Origin: an uncultured Lachnospiraceae bacterium
GTDB lineage: Bacteria; Bacillota; Clostridia; Lachnospirales; Lachnospiraceae
Direction of reading: 5' to 3'
DNA: 15,515 nt
Assembly: GCA_910585255.1 (NCBI GenBank)
Contig: CAJUEI010000075.1
Location: forward strand, 1 to 15,515
Positions 1 to 6,800 of the stretch are shown here, piece by piece (the stretch's first letter is position 1; the number at the start of each line of letters is the position of its first letter). The position numbers and the translations under genes were made by a program. The notes under the pieces are model-generated. The model did not search any database and had not been told where the DNA came from. It saw only the letters and a program-made list of their open reading frames with translations.

Positions 1-498
1 ACAGAAAAGGATACTCGCCAGATCGTTATTTATGCCAGAGTGTCTACAAAAAATCAAAAAGACGATTTACACAGACAGATCCATTTTTTGCGTCAGTTCT
101 GTAATGCCAGAGGGCTTATTATCGATCAGTGTATTGAGGATTACGGAAGCGGATTAAATTATAACCGTAAAAAGTGGAATGGGCTTTTAAATGAAGTGAT
201 GGAACGAAAAATAAAGACGATTATAGTCACACAAAAAGATAGATTTATCCGATTTGGCTATGATTGGTTTGAACAATTCTGCATGAAGTTCAATACAACC
301 ATAATGGTTGTAAATAATGAAGAACTATCACCACAAGAAGAACTGGTGCAGGATATTGTTTCCATTCTTCATGTGTTCTCCTGTAGGTTATATGGACTTC
401 GTAAGTATAAAAAGCAAATAGAAGGGGATGTGGAACTTGTTAAGGAGCTTCAAGACGGAAATCAATCCAACCAGCGAACAGAAAGTGAAAATTCATAA
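1..498 (+). CDS. tnpA: IS607-family serine recombinase TnpA, 5'-truncated by window edge
   Basis: This is the catalytic domain of the small serine recombinase that moves IS607 elements by DNA cleavage and strand exchange. The frame is open from base 1, so the start and the usual N-terminal MerR-like helix-turn-helix are off the left edge. Visible motifs, in order, are YARVST with the nucleophilic serine at bases 43-45, DYGSGLNY, the VTQKDRFIRFG block, and a C-terminal helix containing VFSCRLYGLRKYKKQ. All are characteristic of IS607 TnpA. The last 71 bases overlap tnpB in another frame, so the final residues (after about ELVKELQDG) are probably dictated by the tnpB 5' end. The overlap suggests translational coupling to tnpB. 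Confidence 0.9.
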   Translation, partial: TEKDTRQIVIYARVSTKNQKDDLHRQIHFLRQFCNARGLIIDQCIEDYGSGLNYNRKKWNGLLNEVMERKIKTIIVTQKDRFIRFGYDWFEQFCMKFNTTIMVVNNEELSPQEELVQDIVSILHVFSCRLYGLRKYKKQIEGDVELVKELQDGNQSNQRTESENS

Positions 499-1591
499 AA
501 CGATTGGAACTTGTCGGTATGTTTACAATTTCTATATAGCTCACAATAAGGAACTGCACGATAACGGTGAAACGTTTGTATCTGGCAAAAGCTTTAGTGT
601 ATGGTTGAATCATGAGTTTATTCCAGACAATCCCGATAAAGCATGGATTAAAGATGCCTATTCCAAAGCCGTAAAGAAGTCGATCGAAAATGCATGTATG
701 GCATTTACAAGATTTTTTCACCATCAGAGTGCCTTTCCAAATTTTAAAAAGAAAGGCAGATCCGATGTGAAACTGTATTTTGTAAAGAATAATCCAAAGG
801 ACTGTGCCTGTGAAAGACATAGAATCCATATTCCAACATTAGGATGGGTAAGGCTCAAAGAAAAGGGCTACATTCCTGTCACCAAAGACGGGTGGAAAAT
901 CAGAAGCGGTACCGTTTCCATTAAGGCTGGCAGATATGAGGTATCCGTTCTTGTAGAAGTCCCTGATACGAAGGATGCCAATAACAGCGGTGATGGAATG
1001 GGAATTGATTTAGGCTTAAAAGACTTTGCTGTTTTATCCAATGGTAAAACCTATAAGAATATTAATAAATTGGCAAAAATGAAGAAGCTGGAAAAACAGT
1101 TACGCAGAGCACACAGGAGCCTTTCACGTAAGTATGAAAATCGAAAGAAAGGAGAAGCTGCTCAAAAAGCAAACATACAAAAGCAGAAGCTTAAAGTGCA
1201 GAAACTTTATCAAAGAATCGATGCGGTCCGAACGGATTATATCAATAAAACAATTGCTGAGATCGTGAAAACCAAACCATCTTATATCGCTATTGAGGAT
1301 TTGAATGTATCGGGGATGATGAAGAATCGGCATCTGTCAAAGGCAACGGCAGCACAGAAGTTTTATGAATTTAGAACGAAGCTGAAAGCAAAGTGTGAAG
1401 AGAACGGAATCGAGTTAAGGGTAGTAGACAGATGGTATCCATCTTCGAAACGATGTCACTGCTGTGGAAGAATCAAAAAAAATTTAAAGCTGTCTGACAG
1501 AATATACCGATGCCCATGTGGATATGCTGCAGACAGGGATTTTAATGCAAGCCTTAACCTGAAAGATGCTGTAGCTTACGAAATTGCATAA
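428..1591 (+). CDS. tnpB: TnpB RNA-guided RuvC nuclease (IS607-associated OrfB)
   Basis: The 387-residue protein has the usual TnpB length. It shows the N-terminal helical wedge region (KTIGTCRYVYNFY, residues 24-36), RuvC-I GIDLGLKDF with D194, a basic bridge-helix-like stretch at about 213-265, and RuvC-II IAIEDLNVSGM with E290. A zinc ribbon follows (CHCCG at 343-347, CPCG at 362-365), then the final DRDFNAS with D371. All catalytic acids are present, so it should be an active nuclease and not a TldR-type dead derivative. In this family TnpB uses an omega/reRNA from the element's right end to cut at a TAM-flanked target, which helps retain the transposon. The ATG at 428 lies inside tnpA behind an AGAAGGGG run that abuts the start codon, so coupled translation is likely. 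The second zinc pair is CxC rather than CxxC, a variant also familiar in this family. Confidence 0.93.
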   Translation: MWNLLRSFKTEINPTSEQKVKIHKTIGTCRYVYNFYIAHNKELHDNGETFVSGKSFSVWLNHEFIPDNPDKAWIKDAYSKAVKKSIENACMAFTRFFHHQSAFPNFKKKGRSDVKLYFVKNNPKDCACERHRIHIPTLGWVRLKEKGYIPVTKDGWKIRSGTVSIKAGRYEVSVLVEVPDTKDANNSGDGMGIDLGLKDFAVLSNGKTYKNINKLAKMKKLEKQLRRAHRSLSRKYENRKKGEAAQKANIQKQKLKVQKLYQRIDAVRTDYINKTIAEIVKTKPSYIAIEDLNVSGMMKNRHLSKATAAQKFYEFRTKLKAKCEENGIELRVVDRWYPSSKRCHCCGRIKKNLKLSDRIYRCPCGYAADRDFNASLNLKDAVAYEIA

Positions 1592-1855
1592 ATAAGTAAA
1601 GATAAGGATAAGTACCAAAAATGAAATATAGGAAAGGAAAAGCTAAAAAGATGAAATCCACAAAAATACAAAAATGAAGTAAATGTGGATAAGTACTGGT
1701 GGCTAAGCCAGGAATTTACGGCTGTGGAGTGTAGAGAAACCTGTGAGTAGTTGTAACTTAGCAAAAGCATACACGATGAAACAGCAACTATAAATCGTGA
1801 GATTGTAGCGAATCATCTAGCATATACACTTTTGTATATGTTTTTAGTAGCAGAA
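1592..1855 (+). ncRNA. Probable omega/reRNA and right end of the IS607 element
   Basis: There are 265 bases without a gene between tnpB and the receptor gene. In TnpB elements this interval, often with the 3' end of tnpB, encodes the guide RNA, and the guide itself is the host DNA just beyond the right end. Structure visible here: a 7-bp stem ATCCACA/TGTGGAT (1656-1662 with 1684-1690), a 10-base direct repeat GGATAAGTAC at 1606-1615 and 1687-1696, a 6-bp stem CACGAT/ATCGTG (1772-1777 with 1794-1799), and a last hairpin at 1821-1840. The RNA ends are guesses. The assignment rests on position and structure, not on a recognised covariance model. Confidence 0.5.
1821..1845 (+). terminator. AT-rich hairpin plus T5, terminator-like
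   Basis: A perfect 7-bp stem CATATAC/GTATATG (1821-1827 with 1834-1840) has a 6-base loop and is followed by TTTTT (1841-1845). It has the form of a weak intrinsic terminator for tnpB/reRNA transcripts, and it sits 12 bases before the receptor ATG. It contains little GC, so read-through into the receptor gene is likely. It could instead be a recognition structure of the IS right end. Confidence 0.4.
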
Positions 1856-1856
1856 T

Positions 1857-3449
1857 ATGGAAATGAAAAACAAAATCAGTATTACTTATCGTCTGATACT
1901 GCCCATTGTGTTATTGGGTATTGTTGCGTTGATTTCAAATCTTTTGGCTGTCTCAAATATAAAAAATGTCAATGCCAATGCAGCTGTAATTGCAGATAAT
2001 TATATGACAGGAAAAGACCAGTTGGCAAAAATTAATTATTCTACTATAACCATTCACAATATGGCACTGTCCCATATTGTTGCAATTGATTATGATACTA
2101 TGATCTCGGTTGTTGCAAAGATAAAAGAGGAAGAACAGGTATTGGATCGTCTGTTAGAGGACTATCAAGAGTATTTGACTTTAGAAGACGGAGAGACCTA
2201 TCAGGAATTGTTGTCCTATTATGACTCCTTTAAACATGCTTTGGTGCGGTTAGTATGTGCCAGTGCAAATGGAAAACGACAGGAAGCTTATGCTTATGCA
2301 AACGGTGATGTTGCCTCTTTTAGTACAGCTATGAAACAACATATAGAAATATTGGCAGATTCCATTCAGAATCAGACCGTACAGGCAAGAAATCAGCTTG
2401 CTTCGGTTTATATCCGCTCTATGATTCTAAGCAGTATTACAATTATACTATGCTTTGGGCTGGTTTTTCTTGCTGTTACCATTGTTTTGCGTTATGTAAT
2501 AAGACCGATCCAGACTATTTTACAGACATTGAAAGAGAGTGCCAAGCGAATCCATACTGTGGTTCGGGATGTATTAGTTAGAACAAAGCGTTCCAATCAA
2601 AATGCTATGGATCTGTCTGCACTGTCGGGACAGTTATCAGATGTGATTCAAAAAGTGGCATCTCATGCTTCCTATATTCATCAGAACTCATCGGAAATTC
2701 AAAACAATGTTAATGAAATGGCAAAGGAATGTAAGGATATTGCGGATTATTCGGTAAATATGAATACCCGTGCAGACCATATGGTATCTTCTGCACAAAA
2801 TACCTTGGAAATTACCAATCAAAAAGTAACAGAAATCCTGTCCGATCTAAATGATGCGATTGAAAATAGTCACAGTGTGGATCATATTAACAGTTTGAGT
2901 AAAGAAATTATGAATATCTCTTCTACTATTAATTTAATCGCTTTAAATGCTTCTCTTGAAGCGGCACGGGCGGGAAGTGCAGGCAAGGGATTTTCAGTGG
3001 TTGCAAATGAAATCTTGGAGTTAGCGGATTCCAGTCAAAAAACCGCCAACCGAATTCAGGAGGTCAATATTACTGTTACTTATGCTGTCCATCGTCTTTC
3101 GGAACATGCACAGCAATTAATTGATTATATGAAAGATTCTATTTTAACGGAATTTCAGCAATTTGCCGAGACCGGAAATCAATATAAAAATGATGCCGCT
3201 TATATTCAGGATACCATGGACGAATTTAATGAGAAAGTTTCTTGCCTAAGAAATTCGATTACGGAAATTGTGACTTCAATTGCTTCTATTCGAAAAGCAA
3301 TTGAAGAAAGTGCAGTTGGCATTGCCGGAGTTGCCGGAAACTCCCAAAATTTAGTAAAGGATATGAATGATATTACCCTTCGTATGGATGTCAATCAGGA
3401 AATTGTAGCAGAATTAAATAAAGAAACAGAAGTGTTTGCCAATTTATAA
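1857..3449 (+). CDS. Methyl-accepting chemotaxis-type receptor (divergent)
   Basis: This 530-residue transmembrane receptor has TM1 at about 11-31, an extracellular helical sensor at about 35-185 (four-helix-bundle-like, with no recognisable ligand motif), TM2 at about 189-212, a poorly conserved HAMP-like linker, and a cytoplasmic coiled-coil hairpin. The hairpin tip is clear: NLIALNASLEAARAG at 359-373 followed by GKGFSVVANE, the region that contacts CheA/CheW. The rest of the signalling domain departs from consensus and there is no C-terminal CheR/CheB tether pentapeptide. An in-frame TAG at 1848-1850 fixes the start at ATG 1857 or ATG 1863. Neither has a Shine-Dalgarno; for 1863 there is only a GGAA touching the ATG. 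The IS right end lies directly upstream, so the native promoter and leader may have been displaced. Its stop is one base from the convergent gene's stop. It could signal to a pathway other than flagellar chemotaxis. Confidence 0.85.
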   Translation: MEMKNKISITYRLILPIVLLGIVALISNLLAVSNIKNVNANAAVIADNYMTGKDQLAKINYSTITIHNMALSHIVAIDYDTMISVVAKIKEEEQVLDRLLEDYQEYLTLEDGETYQELLSYYDSFKHALVRLVCASANGKRQEAYAYANGDVASFSTAMKQHIEILADSIQNQTVQARNQLASVYIRSMILSSITIILCFGLVFLAVTIVLRYVIRPIQTILQTLKESAKRIHTVVRDVLVRTKRSNQNAMDLSALSGQLSDVIQKVASHASYIHQNSSEIQNNVNEMAKECKDIADYSVNMNTRADHMVSSAQNTLEITNQKVTEILSDLNDAIENSHSVDHINSLSKEIMNISSTINLIALNASLEAARAGSAGKGFSVVANEILELADSSQKTANRIQEVNITVTYAVHRLSEHAQQLIDYMKDSILTEFQQFAETGNQYKNDAAYIQDTMDEFNEKVSCLRNSITEIVTSIASIRKAIEESAVGIAGVAGNSQNLVKDMNDITLRMDVNQEIVAELNKETEVFANL

Positions 3450-3450
3450 A

Positions 3451-3687
3451 TCAATATTTTTTCTTTCCTCCCAATATCTGTTTTAAAATAAATAAAATAA
3501 CTGCTATTAGTATAACAGCAGCAAATCCTGCACCAGCAAAGGCAATTAAAACTGCAGCTATTATTGAAAACATAACGATAGATAATATTATTTTCGTAAG
3601 CCCTATTGTAAGCCCTTTTAGAAATCTAAATAAAAGTTTTATCGGTTCATACCACCAACCGATAAGAATCCAGTAAAGACACCCCAT
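3451..3687 (-). CDS. Small membrane protein of unknown function, 78 residues
   Basis: The product is 78 residues with an aromatic amphipathic N-terminus (GCLYWILIGWWYEPIKLLF, residues 2-20), a long hydrophobic stretch at about 32-71 that can form two transmembrane segments around an AGAGFA turn, and a basic tail GGKKKY. I do not recognise a family. The frame is open upstream to 3852, but ATG at 3687 is preferred because AAAGGAGG lies 9 bases before it and a good promoter (-10 at 3720-3725) lies just upstream. The extended frame would run through the promoter and a palindromic element. It is transcribed separately from the large operon, behind that operon's terminator. A holin-like, stress or membrane-modulating role is possible but not shown. 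Confidence 0.7.
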   Translation of the reverse strand: MGCLYWILIGWWYEPIKLLFRFLKGLTIGLTKIILSIVMFSIIAAVLIAFAGAGFAAVILIAVILFILKQILGGKKKY

Positions 3688-3719
3688 AGTGTGAATCCTC
3701 CTTTGTAATAGATACGCAT

Positions 3720-3748
3720 ATTCTAGCATAAAATTACAAAAATGAGAA
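3720..3748 (-). promoter_or_regulatory. Sigma-A-type promoter for the 78-residue membrane protein
   Basis: Read on the - strand, TTCTCA (3743-3748, 4 of 6 to consensus) is followed by a 17-base spacer and then TGCTAGAAT, an extended -10 with hexamer TAGAAT at 3720-3725. The predicted start of transcription is near 3713, giving a leader of about 25 bases that contains the AAAGGAGG ribosome site of the gene starting at 3687. Confidence 0.6.
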
Positions 3749-3760
3749 GAAAAAAATAAT

Positions 3761-3826
3761 CGAGTAGGGAACTGCTCGCTGTGCCGGGCGTCCGTCAGCT
3801 CTGCTGACATGATTTCTTTGGACGCC
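3761..3826. repeat. Compact palindromic element with two stems, one capped by a GNRA-type loop
   Basis: First stem: CGAGTAG (3761-3767), GGAA loop (3768-3771), CTGCTCG (3772-3778), 7 pairs with one G-U. Second: an outer stem GGCGTCC/GGACGCC (3787-3793 with 3820-3826) encloses an inner hairpin GTCAGC-TCT-GCTGAC (3794-3808). The element is GC-rich within very AT-rich flanks and lies between a terminator and a promoter, in no gene. It looks like a REP-like intergenic palindrome, a remnant of a mobile element, or a small structured RNA. The sequence alone does not say which strand is functional. Confidence 0.5.
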
Positions 3827-3835
3827 TGTGTGCAT

Positions 3836-3873
3836 AAAAAAGACTGCTGCAAAATTTTACAACAGTCTTTTTT
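3836..3873 (-). terminator. Rho-independent terminator, bidirectional, closing the large operon
   Basis: A 9-bp stem (3842-3850 with 3859-3867) is flanked by A6 at 3836-3841 and T6 at 3868-3873. On the - strand all nine positions pair (two as G-U) and the RNA ends in U6, just past the stop of the surface-protein gene at 3899. On the + strand two pairs become C-A mismatches but the T6 tract is also present, so it may also stop transcripts from the receptor side. Confidence 0.85.
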
Positions 3874-3898
3874 ATTTTTAATTGTCTGAAATCCTATT

Positions 3899-6800
3899 TT
3901 ATTCTACCCAAACTCCCTCAGAATTTACATAATAATGATCAATCCATGTATTGACTGCTAAATCACCGTCTTCGTTTAAATAATACCACTTTCCTTTAAT
4001 CAAGTGCCAGCCTGTGCACATCATTCCTTGGGTCTGATCGGATACTGGGCTTAGATAGTACCATTTTTGATTTTTTAAAATCCAACCGTCTGCCATATAA
4101 CCCTGATCATCAAAGTAATACCATTTTGTTGTGTCTAAATAAGGAATTTGATACCAGGTATTCATTACTAAGGCACCCTCTTGATTGAAATAACACCAAC
4201 GACCGTTGATCTTCTGCCAGCCGCTGCACATCATTCCCTGGGTTCCGTCTGAAATCGGGTTTAGATAATACCATTGACCGTTTTTCTCAAGCCATCCGGT
4301 TGCCATATAACCCTGTTCATTAAAATAATACCATCCGGTGGTTCCTTTATATGGAAGCTGGAACCAAGTGTTGGACAACTTAGAACCTGTCGGTGTCTTA
4401 CACTGCCAGCCGTTTTCATCTTTTATCCAAGAATCATCATTATAAGCAGCAGAAGGTTGATTTTTATTTTCATTGTTATTTTGAGCAGTATTTATATTGC
4501 TGCCTCCACTTGGACTACTATTAGAGCTGCTCCCAGAACTTCCGCTGGAACTATCGTCATCATCATCATCGTCATCATCACTATCATTATTATTTTTAAA
4601 ATTTAATCTAAAGTTCTGTGCTGTACGTTTCAATTCTTTATTCTCATCTCCACCTACACGGAATTCGGCTGCAATGGTATTTGTACCATTTTTTGCTTTT
4701 TTCTCAAATGTCTGGCTTCGAATTGTAATCCTTGTACTGCCACTCTCTTTTGTATAATCCTCTCCGTCAACTAATTGTTCACCATTTAACCAAAGTGCAA
4801 TAAATTCACTATACTCACCAGAAGAAACAAAAAGCTGATCGCTTGCTTCTTTTAATACATAATCATATGTACCAACTTCTGTACCAATAGGTTCTTCCAC
4901 TATATAACCGTTATCAGATGCGGTGTAAACATTAGCATTTGTATTCTCTTTTACTACTAATACTAATTCTGCAAAAGAAGAATCAAATTCACTGCTACTA
5001 TTTATAGCTTCCAAAGTAATTGGAAATTCTCCTGATTTCATTGGAACTCCATATAACTCTCCATTACTCTTTAATTCCATTCCTGGTGGTAACTCACCCT
5101 TTACAAGCTTATAAGTAACTTGATTCCAACTATATTTATTATTATTTTGAATCATTGTACCATATGGAACATATTTTACTGCTTCTGGAATCTCTTCTAC
5201 AATACAAGGATCTCCCACTGTACCTGTTAATGTTAATTCTATCAAAGCAGCATCATTTGACTTAATAATCAATGTACCAGAAATATCTGTACCATCTTTT
5301 ATATCATCTTTTGCTTTTACTCGAATCTTTGCCAGATTTTCTAATTCTCCATATGCAGATGTATCGTTTATACTATGAAAACCTTCTAGAGCATACTTTC
5401 CATTTAATGTCCAATAATCATCCAACTCTATTACATCTGACATAAGTTCTACTGATAGAGAAGGAATTGCATCTGTTCCCATATTAATCAACAAAATATC
5501 ATGTGCATAATTGTGATAACCATCCAAATTAACTTCACGCTTCGAATAAATAATATTATTTTTTATTTCTGTATTTGAACTGCTATCTTCCAAACTATTG
5601 ATATAAAGTCTATTTTTTTCACTACTTGGCTTTATAATTTGAAGCCAATAATTTCTTGAAGCAATTCCATTTCCTGCAGATGCAGTATACTGCACCGCTC
5701 CTTTTGAAAAATCATGTACACTTTTTCCGCTAATTTCTGGAGAACTGCTTCCTTTTGCATATAAAGTTACTTCCTCTGAAGTTGAAAATACAGGAGCTAT
5801 ACTTGTTAAATCTACATCCTCTTCCACTAAAATTGTCAAATAATTAAACTCAGAATAAGAATCTTCTCTATATGACACAATATAAGAATCAATATATTCT
5901 CCATCCTTATCTTTTATAGATAAAAAGTATACCTCTGTTCTATCACTAAGATTATATTTTAATGTTGTACCTGTCTGTGTTTTAAAACAATATCTGTATA
6001 TTTCCTGATCTTCTGAATTATCTTCTCCTATAAAAACAGTAAAATAAACTCCTTTACTATAATCTGCCGCATATCCTTCCTTTCCAAATAAAGATACACT
6101 TATTTCTTCTGCTTTCGCATTTGTAGCTTCTGATATAGAAGAATATTGCCCAGGATACGCTTTAAACGTTTCTGCATTATATTTTTCATGATATAATCTC
6201 TGATAATAAATACCATTTGCTTTATATTCTTTATATAACGTATATGTAATATACTGGCACTCATCGTTGCGATTTGACTGTATTTTATCTACAATATAAT
6301 TTTTTCCATTCTCTATCTTTTCATACAATCCATCCCAACCAATATACTTTGATCTTGTACCTGTTTGTGTTTTAAAACAGAAATTATATTTTTGTTGTCT
6401 ACTATCCTCATCTTTTCCTATAAAAACAGATATATAAACTCCCTGACTATAATCTGCCCCATAACCAACATCTCCAAATAGAAAACGACTTATCTCTTCT
6501 GCATGAGCATTTTCTGCTTCTGATATAGAAGAATATTGTCCAAGATACGCTGCTACATTATCCAAATCTAATTCCATATCATCTGAATAATCTAATTTTT
6601 GATAATAAACATTATTTGCTGCATATTCTTTATACAATGTATATGTAATATATCTGCACTCTTTATCATAAATTGATTTTCTTTGATCTACGACAAAAAC
6701 TTTTTCATCTTCTTCTCTTGCATAAATACTTTCATAAGAAACACCGCCTTCTTTTCCTTCTAATACTAAAGTAATTGGTAAACATCCTACAACCTGATCC

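Larger units (their letters stand above)
1..1856 (+). mobile_element. IS607-family insertion sequence, right part (left end outside window)
   Basis: A serine-recombinase tnpA overlaps a tnpB nuclease gene and is followed by a non-coding right end; this is the gene order of IS607-family elements. The left terminus and the N-terminal DNA-binding part of TnpA lie left of base 1. The exact right terminus is not visible, because IS607 elements lack terminal inverted repeats and leave no clear target duplication. I place it somewhere between about 1740 and 1860, just before the chemoreceptor gene. TnpB keeps its RuvC residues and both frames are open, so the element looks recently active rather than decayed. 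Confidence 0.8.

Noticed and set aside
428..1591. TnpB as a nuclease-dead TldR-type repressor of the neighbouring motility-related gene
   Set aside because: D194, E290, D371 and the zinc ribbon are all present, so it looks catalytically intact.
1821..1840. IS200/IS605-type subterminal palindrome recognised by a Y1 transposase
   Set aside because: The element's transposase is a serine recombinase (IS607 type), which does not use such hairpins; a terminator is a simpler reading.
3688..3852. Longer N-terminus (up to 133 residues) for the small membrane protein
   Set aside because: The extra part crosses the promoter and the palindromic element, and the AAAGGAGG ribosome site clearly belongs to ATG 3687.
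3899..4000. Sortase (LPXTG) anchor at the C-terminus of the surface protein
   Set aside because: No LPXTG-like motif, hydrophobic segment or basic tail; the protein ends in wall-binding repeats.
4274..4757. Open frames on the + strand rich in Ile/Ser opposite the Asp/Ser linker of the surface protein
   Set aside because: They are the complement of low-complexity GAT/AGC-type codons; no ribosome site and no domain.
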